NCBI GenBank assembly: GCA_902462525.1
Contig: CABQCA010000137.1
Coordinates: 1-6,361 of the forward strand
From: an uncultured Porphyromonadaceae bacterium
GTDB lineage: Bacteria; Bacteroidota; Bacteroidia; Bacteroidales; Muribaculaceae
Reading direction: 5' to 3'
DNA length: 6,361 nucleotides
Position 1 is the stretch's first letter; the number at the start of each line of letters is the position of its first letter. Below, one piece after another: positions 1 to 5,487 of this stretch. The notes under the pieces were generated by a model, which had not been told where the DNA came from, made no database searches, and worked only from the letters and a program-made list of their open reading frames with translations. Both the position numbers and the translations under genes were made by a program.

Positions 1-35
1 CCGGAAGGCACACGCCTCCCGGGCTTTTTCTTTTT
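1..35 (+). terminator. Rho-independent terminator of a gene left of the window
   Basis: A GC-rich hairpin pairs bases 1-9 with 14-22 around the loop ACAC, with one A-C mismatch (5/18). It is followed by two T-runs (25-29 and 31-35) split by one C. The T-tract lies on the right, so it ends a rightward transcript whose gene is outside the window. That gene would converge on the leftward fumarase. The stem may continue beyond base 1. Confidence 0.75.
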
Positions 36-36
36 A

Positions 37-92
37 GGCTGCCAGGCTTTTAGGCGGACGGGCTGACAGGCTGACAAGCTGTTGGGCTCCGG
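37..92. repeat. Degenerate 8-bp tandem repeat, about 7 units
   Basis: Seven consecutive 8-base units stay in exact phase: GGCTGCCA, GGCTTTTA, GGCGGACG, GGCTGACA, GGCTGACA, AGCTGTTG, GGCTCCGG. The consensus is GGCTGACA, two central units are identical, and the GGC at the start of each unit is the most constant part. The block lies between two convergent terminators, where selection on coding sequence is absent. The 93-160 stretch to its right shows no gene or other structure that I can support. Function is unknown. Confidence 0.6.
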
Positions 93-165
93 AGATTGTA
101 GGAACGCAAAAATGCAATTGACTTGTAGATTCGGCGAGCAAAATTTGCAGGTTATTATAAGATAT

Positions 166-199
166 AAAAATAACGGCATCGGGTGGGCCCGATGCCGTT
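166..199 (-). terminator. Terminator of the fumarase gene
   Basis: A perfect 12-bp stem pairs 172-183 with 188-199 around a 4-base loop. Read leftward it is followed by A and then five T (complement of 166-170). It begins 19 bases after the fumarase stop codon, as expected for a single-gene transcript ending here. Confidence 0.9.
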
Positions 200-218
200 T
201 ATATAGGCAGTAATAGGA

Positions 219-1868
219 TTATTTGTTGAGGGGGCAGGAAGTGCACTTGGCGGCGATTTCGGTGAAGAAGTCGTTGCCTTTGTTGTCTACGAGAATGAAG
301 GCGGGGAAGTCTTCAACTTCGATTTTCCATATGGCTTCCATGCCGAGTTCGGGATATTCGAGGAGCTCTACTTTCTTGATTGAGTTTTGTGCGAGCACTG
401 CAGCAGGGCCGCCGATGGAGCCGAGGTAGAATCCGCCGTGCTTGTGGCATGCGTCGGTAACGGCTTGCGAGCGGTTGCCTTTGGCGATCATTATCATGGA
501 GCCTCCGGCAGCCTGGAACTGGTCGACATAGCTGTCCATACGTCCTGCTGTGGTGGGGCCGAATGATCCTGAGGGCATTCCGGCGGGAGTCTTTGCGGGG
601 CCTGCGTAATAGATGGGGTGCTCTTTGAGGTACTGGGGCATTTCTTCGCCGCGGTCGAGGCGTTCTTTGATTTTGGCGTGTGCTATGTCGCGGCCAACGA
701 TGATTGTGCCGCGCAGCGACAGGCGTGTTGCCACGGGGTATTTGTCGAGTTCGGCGAGGACTTCAGCCATGGGACGGTTGAGGTCGATGTTCACAACCTT
801 TCCTTCGCCTGCCTTGCGGTATTCTTCGGGAATGAGTTCGCCCGGGTTAGAGTCGAGTTTTTCGATCCAGAGTCCTTCGCGGTTGATTTTTGCCTTGACA
901 TTGCGGTCGGCTGAGCAGCTCACGCCCATACCGATGGGGCAGGAGGCGCCGTGACGGGGAAGACGTATCACCCGGATGTCGTGTGCGTAGTATTTACCGC
1001 CGAACTGAGCGCCGAGACCGAGGTCTTCGGCGGCCTTTTTGAGCGTGGCTTCGAGTTCGAGGTCGCGGAATGCGCGGCCGTATTCGTTGCCTGTTGTGGG
1101 AAGTGAGTCGAGGTATTTTACAGAGGCTTTCTTTACTACCTCGAGGTTCTTTTCGGCCGATGTTCCGCCGATGACGAATGCGATGTGGTAGGGCGGGCAG
1201 GCAGCTGTTCCGAGGGTGCGCATTTTCTCGATGAGGAAGGGCACGAGGCGGTTGGGATTGATCGTGGCCTTTGTTTCCTGATAGAGATAGGTCTTATTTG
1301 CCGAGCCGCCGCCTTTGGCAACGAAGAGGAAGTGGTATTCGTCGCCTTCGGTAGCGTGGATGTCGATTTGTGCGGGGAGGTTGCATCCGGTGTTCACTTC
1401 TTCGTACATCGTCAGTGGAGCGTTCTGGCTGTATCGCAGGTTGTCGGTGGTGTAGGTGAGGTACACGCCGTGCGATATTTTCTCTTCATCGTTGCATCCG
1501 GTGTACACATTCTGGCCTTTTGACGCGTGGCAGATGGCTGTGCCGGTATCCTGGCAGAAGGGAAGCTGGCCTTTGGCTGCCACTTCGGCGTTGCGGAGCA
1601 TTGTGAGGGCTACGAATTTGTCGTTTTCGCTGGCTTCGGGGTCGGCGAGGATTTTGGCCACCATGAGGTTGTGTTCGCGGCGCAGCATGAAAGCGTTGTC
1701 GTGAGTAGCCTGACGTGTGAGCACGGTGAGAGCTTCGGGGTCTACGACAAGGAATTCGTGGCCGCCCCAGTTCTCTACGTGAACGTAGTCCGATGTAAGG
1801 TGATAGTACTCGGTAGTATCAGGTCCCAGAGGGAACATTTCCTGATAATGAAACGGTTTTGTTGCCAT
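219..1868 (-). CDS. fumA: Class I fumarate hydratase (iron-sulfur, FumA/FumB type)
   Basis: Catalyses reversible hydration of fumarate to (S)-malate in the cytoplasm. In Bacteroidales this step lies on the reductive succinate/propionate branch as well as in amino-acid metabolism (established knowledge). The 549-residue protein is collinear end to end with E. coli FumA (548 aa), with the N-terminal fumerase domain at about 12-290 and the C-terminal fumerase domain at about 295-540. Three cysteines sit at the positions of the [4Fe-4S] ligands: Cys105 in FCQDTGT, Cys224 in AACPPYH and Cys318 in GVSCSADRN. Other family blocks are KGGGSANKTYLYQ (185-197), GPTTAGRMDSY (437-447) and GGPAAVLAQ (486-494). 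The tail carries CTSC (542-545), and FumA also ends in a cysteine pair. The start is supported by FumA-like KPFHYQ right after Met1. The gene has its own promoter and terminator and looks monocistronic. fumA versus fumB naming cannot be settled from sequence. Confidence 0.97.
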   Translation of the reverse strand: MATKPFHYQEMFPLGPDTTEYYHLTSDYVHVENWGGHEFLVVDPEALTVLTRQATHDNAFMLRREHNLMVAKILADPEASENDKFVALTMLRNAEVAAKGQLPFCQDTGTAICHASKGQNVYTGCNDEEKISHGVYLTYTTDNLRYSQNAPLTMYEEVNTGCNLPAQIDIHATEGDEYHFLFVAKGGGSANKTYLYQETKATINPNRLVPFLIEKMRTLGTAACPPYHIAFVIGGTSAEKNLEVVKKASVKYLDSLPTTGNEYGRAFRDLELEATLKKAAEDLGLGAQFGGKYYAHDIRVIRLPRHGASCPIGMGVSCSADRNVKAKINREGLWIEKLDSNPGELIPEEYRKAGEGKVVNIDLNRPMAEVLAELDKYPVATRLSLRGTIIVGRDIAHAKIKERLDRGEEMPQYLKEHPIYYAGPAKTPAGMPSGSFGPTTAGRMDSYVDQFQAAGGSMIMIAKGNRSQAVTDACHKHGGFYLGSIGGPAAVLAQNSIKKVELLEYPELGMEAIWKIEVEDFPAFILVDNKGNDFFTEIAAKCTSCPLNK

Positions 1869-1899
1869 ATAGTAATAGGGTGTGGATGTTTCGTAGCCA

Positions 1900-1931
1900 C
1901 AAAAATAGCAAAATTCCGCTGACTCTCAAAA
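1900..1931 (-). promoter_or_regulatory. Bacteroidota-type promoter of the fumarase gene
   Basis: Read leftward, TATTTTTG (complement of 1900-1907) fits the -7 consensus TAnnTTTG. TTTTG (complement of 1927-1931) supplies the -33 TTG, with 19 nt between the elements. The -7 element ends 31 nt before the fumarase ATG, giving a leader of about 25 nt. No Shine-Dalgarno sequence precedes the ATG. Confidence 0.75.
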
Positions 1932-1953
1932 TAAATTTGGATGCGCGGATGCT

Positions 1954-1991
1954 AAAAAATCGAGCCTCCGGAAGGACTGCTTCCGGAGGCT
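1954..1991 (-). terminator. Terminator of efp
   Basis: A perfect 12-bp stem pairs 1963-1974 with 1980-1991 around the loop GACTG. Read leftward it is followed by CGA and six T (complement of 1954-1959). It begins 26 bases past the efp stop codon and just upstream of the fumarase promoter, so the two genes are separate transcription units. Confidence 0.92.
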
Positions 1992-2017
1992 GTATGTTGT
2001 AGGAGTACGTGGCTTAT

Positions 2018-2581
2018 TTATTTTACACGCTCGATGTAAGAGCCGTCGCGGGTGTCGACGCGTACTTTGTCGCCTATGTTGCAGAAGAGGGGCACACGGA
2101 TTTCGGCGCCGGTCTCGAGTGTGGCGGGCTTGAGAGTGTTTGTGGCGGTGTCGCCTTTGATGCCCGGCTCGGTGTACTGGATTTCGAGTTCGGCCTTAAC
2201 GGGCATTTCGGCGTAGAGCACTGTTTCGGTGGAGGCGTCGCGCACTACTTCGACAACGTCGCCTTCTTTCATGAAAGCGGCACCGGTGACGAGTTCCTTG
2301 TTGATGGGAATCTGTTCGTAGGTTTCCTGATCCATGAAGATGTCGTCGCCGCCTTCGGCGTAGAGGTACTGGTAGGGACGGCGTTCCACACGCACGTCTT
2401 CAAGCTTTTCGCCGATGTTGAAGCGGCGTTCGAGCACGCGGCCGTCGACCACGTTCTTGAGCTTGGTGCGCATGAATGTGTTGCCCTTGCCGGGTTTTAC
2501 ATGGAGGAATTCCACGCAGAAATAGAGGCTGCCATCCATGCGGATGCAGGTTCCGTTTTTGATATCCTGTGCGTTTATCAT
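2018..2581 (-). CDS. efp: Translation elongation factor P
   Basis: EF-P binds ribosomes stalled at consecutive prolines, between the P and E sites, and promotes peptide-bond formation. The 187-residue length is normal for the family. The layout is an N-terminal KOW-like domain (about 1-60), a first OB domain (about 66-125) and a C-terminal OB domain (about 129-187). The N-terminal loop reads VKPGKGNTF (28-36), and Lys32 occupies the position that is post-translationally modified in other bacteria. No modification enzyme is encoded in this window, so its modification state is unknown. The C-terminal block, from NTLKPATLETG through VPLF to DTRDGSYIERV, matches the family signature region. The start is set by the conserved INAQDIKNG opening. 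The gene has its own promoter and terminator, although read-through from the MATE gene upstream is possible. Confidence 0.97.
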   Translation of the reverse strand: MINAQDIKNGTCIRMDGSLYFCVEFLHVKPGKGNTFMRTKLKNVVDGRVLERRFNIGEKLEDVRVERRPYQYLYAEGGDDIFMDQETYEQIPINKELVTGAAFMKEGDVVEVVRDASTETVLYAEMPVKAELEIQYTEPGIKGDTATNTLKPATLETGAEIRVPLFCNIGDKVRVDTRDGSYIERVK

Positions 2582-2627
2582 AAAAATATTATGGTGTGTT
2601 TGAATTGTCTGCTGTCTTCAGCGAGCG

Positions 2628-2658
2628 CAAAGGTAGTAATTTTTAGGCTTTTTTGCAA
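2628..2658 (-). promoter_or_regulatory. Bacteroidota-type promoter of efp
   Basis: Read leftward, TACCTTTG (complement of 2628-2635) is a perfect match to TAnnTTTG. TTG (complement of 2656-2658) lies 20 nt upstream. The -7 element ends 46 nt before the efp ATG, implying a leader of roughly 40 nt. The -7 sequence is identical to that of the tRNA-His promoter at 5339-5346. Confidence 0.8.
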
Positions 2659-2681
2659 TTTTCGGCCGCGTTATTTTTGTC

Positions 2682-2700
2682 GGGCTGTCAGGCCGGCCGG
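2682..2700. repeat. Short copy of the GGCTGACA-type repeat at the end of the MATE gene
   Basis: Bases 2682-2693 (GGGCTGTCAGGC) match 60-71 in the tandem repeat at 11 of 12 positions. They continue as a second GGC-initial unit, GGCCGGCC. The MATE stop codon (2688-2690) lies inside the first unit. The match is short and could be chance. Confidence 0.3.
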
Positions 2701-4043
2701 TGCCGCAATCGGTGTGTGATCGAGATGTAGGCTGCTGCCATGGCTATGTCGGTGAGGGCCCATGAGACGGGATAGACAAGCATGAGGTGCACGAATGTGC
2801 CTTCCGAACCGTGGAAGAACCACACCCACAGCAGACGCAGCACGCATGTGCCGAATACTGTGATGAGCGCCGGTGTGAGGGAATAGCCCAGGCCGCGCAT
2901 CGATGAGCCGGCCATCTCGTAGTAACAGGCGATGAACTGGAACAGCAGCACGGTGACCATGCGTTCCGAGGCAAAGGCTATCACGGCCGGGTCGGTGGTG
3001 AAAACAGATATGGCACCATGCCGGAAGATGGTCAGCAGTATATTTAGTGCGGCCGTCGAGACCAGACTCATCGTCAGACCGATGGTGAATACGCGCCTGC
3101 AGCGGTCGAGGCGCCCTGCGCCGTAGTTCTGGCTGGTAAAGGCAACGGCGGTCTGGCCGAAGGCGTTCATCACGAAGTAGCAGTATACCTCGAAATTGAT
3201 GGCCGTCGCCGAGCCTGCTGCGCCTTCTGCACCGAATGTGTTTATGGCCGACAGAATGAAGACATTCGAGAATGCGAACACTGTGCCCTGCAGCCCTGCC
3301 GGCAGGCCTATGCCCGAGATTTTGCTTATCTGCGCCGTCTGGGGCCGGCTGAAAATACAGCGGAGATCAAGGTGGATATCGCCTTTTTCGCGCATGAGAA
3401 TGGCTGTGATGATTGCGGCGTTGACAATATTCGAAATCACGGTGCCGAGAGCTACGCCGGCCACTCCCATGCCAATTCCGGCTACGAACAGAAAATTGAG
3501 AGCCACGTTCACGGCACCCGCCGCTACGAGACTGTAGAAAGGCCTGCGAGTGTCGCCAACGCTGCGCAACACTGCGGCGCCGAAGTTGTAGAACACCATG
3601 AAAGGCATGCCGGCCGAGTACACCCGCAGATAGAGCACCGCCTGGTCGAGCACACGCTCAGGAGTGCCGAGCAGTTCGAGAATCGGCCGTGAGACGGCGA
3701 ACCCGATGACAAACAGCATCAGGCCGCCGAAGAATCCCATCTGGGCCGTGGCTGCCACGGCGGCACGCACGCCTGCGCTGTTGCGCTGGCCGATACATTT
3801 GGCGATCACTACATTCACGCCTACGGCCAGTCCGATGAACATATTCACAATCAGGCTTATCACCGGGCCGTTGCTGCCAACGGCGGCGAGGGCGTCGCTG
3901 CCGGTGAAGCGGCCTGCCACAGCCACGTCGACCGAGTTGAACGACTGCTGGAGTATTCCACTGGCTATCAGTGGCAGGGCGAATAAAAACATAGGCCACG
4001 CAAGCGGCCCGGTCAGCATGTTGATTTTATCTGTTTTAGCCAT
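2688..4043 (-). CDS. MATE-family multidrug/toxin extrusion transporter
   Basis: Inner-membrane exporter of the MATE family (NorM/DinF-like), which expels organic cations, drugs or metabolites in exchange for Na+ or H+. The substrate cannot be read from the sequence. The 451-residue protein is almost wholly hydrophobic and fits 12 membrane segments in two six-helix halves. Family-like blocks are SVDVAVAGRF (37-46, first helix pair, with Asp39), LRSVGDTRRPFY (159-170), GLPAGLQGTVF (246-256, start of the second half) and QNYGAGRLDR (305-314). SMRGLGYSLTPALIT (381-395) echoes the 159-170 block in the second half, as expected from the internal duplication. It is the last gene of a leftward operon, starting 7 nt after the VanZ-like gene. 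Length is normal and no truncation is seen. No terminator hairpin follows its stop, so its transcript may run into efp. Confidence 0.93.
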   Translation of the reverse strand: MAKTDKINMLTGPLAWPMFLFALPLIASGILQQSFNSVDVAVAGRFTGSDALAAVGSNGPVISLIVNMFIGLAVGVNVVIAKCIGQRNSAGVRAAVAATAQMGFFGGLMLFVIGFAVSRPILELLGTPERVLDQAVLYLRVYSAGMPFMVFYNFGAAVLRSVGDTRRPFYSLVAAGAVNVALNFLFVAGIGMGVAGVALGTVISNIVNAAIITAILMREKGDIHLDLRCIFSRPQTAQISKISGIGLPAGLQGTVFAFSNVFILSAINTFGAEGAAGSATAINFEVYCYFVMNAFGQTAVAFTSQNYGAGRLDRCRRVFTIGLTMSLVSTAALNILLTIFRHGAISVFTTDPAVIAFASERMVTVLLFQFIACYYEMAGSSMRGLGYSLTPALITVFGTCVLRLLWVWFFHGSEGTFVHLMLVYPVSWALTDIAMAAAYISITHRLRHRPA

Positions 4044-4050
4044 CTTCTGA

Positions 4051-4464
4051 TCAGCTTCGGATTTTCAGTATCTTGCGCACGGCAACCGGCGCTGTGAAGC
4101 AAGCTATGACAATGCCGGTGATGTCGGCTGCGAAGTCGGCCCATTCGGCATCTCGGTTTGTTGTGAGAGTGGCCTGGGCGATTTCGTCGAGGCCTCCGGC
4201 TACGATGCAGACCACGGCAATGATCGCCATCACTTTTCGGCTTATGTGTTGGTGGCGGTTTGTGCGCTGATAGTCGAAGACTATAGCTCCAGTAAGACCG
4301 CCGAACATGATGGCATGTATAAGTTTGTCGATGTGCGGAATAACACTTATCTCTATGTCGGGTGTCGGGTCTGACGACAGTGTGGCGTAGAGAATGACAA
4401 TCACGCAAAGCGATGTCGGCCACCATCGGCGCACAAATTGTAGAATTTGGTCAGAAAGCGACAT
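4051..4464 (-). CDS. VanZ-like family membrane protein
   Basis: Small integral membrane protein of 137 residues with about four membrane segments (roughly 16-31, 47-65, 78-97 and 110-127). It has the two polar signatures of VanZ-like proteins: PHIDKLIH (43-50, Asp46 and His50), and a second block with GLDEIAQ (91-97), Arg104 and Asp110/Asp114 before Gly117. VanZ itself confers low-level teicoplanin resistance. Most homologues have no proven function, so a resistance role should not be assumed. I chose the ATG at 4464 rather than the in-frame ATG at 4488. The later start gives a normal VanZ opening and only 14 nt of overlap with the upstream LytM gene, whose stop is at 4451-4453. The overlap suggests translational coupling. 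It is the middle gene of the three-gene operon. Confidence 0.85.
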   Translation of the reverse strand: MSLSDQILQFVRRWWPTSLCVIVILYATLSSDPTPDIEISVIPHIDKLIHAIMFGGLTGAIVFDYQRTNRHQHISRKVMAIIAVVCIVAGGLDEIAQATLTTNRDAEWADFAADITGIVIACFTAPVAVRKILKIRS

Positions 4465-5257
4465 AATCCTGCGGAGTAAGAGAGGCACCGTTGTGCCAGA
4501 GTTCGAAAATGAGCTTGGAGCCGGAAGCCGTGTGGCCTATGCGCTGCGCGGCCGACACCTTGGCGCCTTTGGCTGTAAATACATCGGAGAGGCCCGAATA
4601 GACGCTCACAAAGTCGTTGGGGTGCTGGACAGTAACCACCGCCCGGCCGTCGGAATCGTAGAAGATACCTGTCACCGTGCCGCGGTAGACCGCCGCAACG
4701 GGAAGGATTCCGGGCTGCGATGCCGTGACACCGCCGGCAGTCAGAGGTGTTACCGTGGCAGTCGACGGCACCGGCGATGCGAAAATCATGCCTTCTGCTG
4801 CAATAGGAGCAAGCACCGAGAGGTTGAAACGCTCTTCGGCTTCGTAGCGCTCTACGAAAGTCCGTTCGGCATCTCCGGCCGTCAGCAGAGTGTCGGCAGC
4901 GGCTACGGTACTCTCTGATGGTGCTATAGAGTCGGCCTCGCCTTTCATAATAGCTGTCACAGAGCCTATATATGCCTCGTTGGCGCGGGCTGCCTGCTCG
5001 AGCGAGTCGAGTTTCAGAGCTGTTTCGAGATAGCGGGCCCGAACATCTCCCTTGAGGGTTCCCGGCACAAGAAGTCGCAGGGGAGTGAAAGCTATCACTA
5101 CCCATATAAGTGCTGCAACGGCCATAATGGCTGCTGATGAGGCTATTATGACTTTGGCCCGGGTCATGCGCACCGACCATATCCTGTTGAAGGTATTTTC
5201 CTTTATGAAGTCGAGGCGGAAACGCGCCGGATTTTTGTACGAGCTGTGCTTTTTCAT
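4451..5257 (-). CDS. Membrane-anchored degenerate LytM/M23-like protein
   Basis: 268 residues: a basic N-terminal tail (1-33), one membrane helix (about 36-58), a charged, possibly coiled-coil stretch (about 71-106), a low-complexity linker (about 107-130), a second acidic helical segment (about 130-147) and a LytM/M23-like beta domain (about 156-266). The fold is recognised from the run PVAAVYRGTVTG (186-197), VVTVQHPNDFVSVYSGL (207-223), GAKVSAAQRIGH (231-242) and FELWHNGASLTPQDY (251-265). Active M23 enzymes have HxxxD, a His in YxHL and HxH. Here the HxxxD segment (about 174-180) has neither residue, the YxHL site reads YSGL (220-223) and the HxH site reads KLI (248-250). It is therefore probably not a peptidase. 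By analogy with EnvC and NlpD it may regulate or scaffold cell-wall enzymes (inference). It heads the operon with the VanZ-like and MATE genes. The ATG at 5257 keeps the whole N-terminal tail. Met31 (start at 5167) is an alternative but would begin almost at the membrane helix. Confidence 0.85.
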   Translation of the reverse strand: MKKHSSYKNPARFRLDFIKENTFNRIWSVRMTRAKVIIASSAAIMAVAALIWVVIAFTPLRLLVPGTLKGDVRARYLETALKLDSLEQAARANEAYIGSVTAIMKGEADSIAPSESTVAAADTLLTAGDAERTFVERYEAEERFNLSVLAPIAAEGMIFASPVPSTATVTPLTAGGVTASQPGILPVAAVYRGTVTGIFYDSDGRAVVTVQHPNDFVSVYSGLSDVFTAKGAKVSAAQRIGHTASGSKLIFELWHNGASLTPQDYVAF

Positions 5258-5265
5258 ATACAGTG

Positions 5266-5298
5266 CAAAAATAGCGATTTTTTTGCTGCAAAGTGCAA
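5266..5298 (-). promoter_or_regulatory. Probable promoter of the LytM-VanZ-MATE operon
   Basis: Read leftward, TATTTTTG (complement of 5266-5273) matches TAnnTTTG and shares GCTATTTTTG with the fumarase promoter. The upstream TTG is less clear: one at 5296-5298 gives a 22-nt gap and one at 5289-5291 gives 15 nt, against 19-20 nt in the other three promoters here. Only 8 nt separate the -7 element from the ATG at 5257, so the message would be leaderless or nearly so. Confidence 0.5.
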
Positions 5299-5315
5299 TT
5301 TTTTCCGCTGAAGTG

Positions 5316-5346
5316 TTGCATGGTTCATAAAAATGCCCTACCTTTG
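5316..5346 (+). promoter_or_regulatory. Promoter of tRNA-His
   Basis: TTG at 5316-5318 and TACCTTTG at 5339-5346 are separated by 20 nt, a full Bacteroidota-type match. The -7 element ends 16 nt before the tRNA, leaving a precursor 5' leader of roughly 10 nt. It is divergent from the LytM operon promoter. Confidence 0.85.
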
Positions 5347-5362
5347 CAGTGCTTTTACAAAT

Positions 5363-5437
5363 GGTGCCCTTAGCTCAGCTGGTTAGAGTGTCGGATTGTG
5401 GTTCCGAAGGTCGTGGGTTCGAGCCCCACCGGGCACC
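5363..5437 (+). tRNA. tRNA-His (anticodon GTG)
   Basis: A complete cloverleaf can be folded. The D stem is GCTC/GAGT. The anticodon stem is TCGGA/TCCGA with loop TTGTGGT, giving anticodon GTG. The T stem is GTGGG/CCCAC with loop TTCGAGC. Base 5363 is the extra G(-1) typical of tRNA-His and faces discriminator C73 (5437). CCA is not encoded. The acceptor stem pairs G1-C6 with G67-C72, but position 7 is T (5370) facing C66 (5430), a mismatch next to the T stem. It has its own promoter and terminator. Confidence 0.97.
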
Positions 5438-5444
5438 CTGCTCT

Positions 5445-5477
5445 AAACCGACCGATTTTACTTCGGTCGGTTTTTTT
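5445..5477 (+). terminator. Terminator of tRNA-His
   Basis: A perfect 11-bp stem pairs 5445-5455 with 5463-5473 around a 7-base loop. The T-run 5471-5477 begins inside the right arm. It lies 8 bases after the tRNA and ends 10 bases before the next gene's ATG. Confidence 0.92.
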
Positions 5478-5487
5478 ATAATCTGAC

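Noticed and set aside
37..92. Octamer repeat as a CRISPR array
   Set aside because: Units are 8 bp, contiguous, without spacers and degenerate.
111..212. 33-codon rightward frame in the left intergenic region
   Set aside because: It runs through the fumarase terminator hairpin and has no family resemblance.
2009..2719. Rightward 236-codon open frame opposite efp
   Set aside because: It is antisense to a certain efp gene, shows no recognisable family, and has no upstream promoter.
4465..4488. Longer VanZ start at 4488
   Set aside because: It would add MPLLLRRI and increase the overlap with the LytM gene to 38 nt. The ATG at 4464 gives a more usual start.
4401..5321. Leftward 306-codon open frame overlapping the LytM gene
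   Set aside because: It is in another frame, rich in Arg, Ser and Cys with no recognisable domain, while the 4451-5257 frame has a membrane helix and a LytM fold. It is a GC-driven shadow.
5363..5480. tRNA-His 3' end as an integration (att) site
   Set aside because: No direct repeat of the tRNA end, integrase or composition change is visible in the window.
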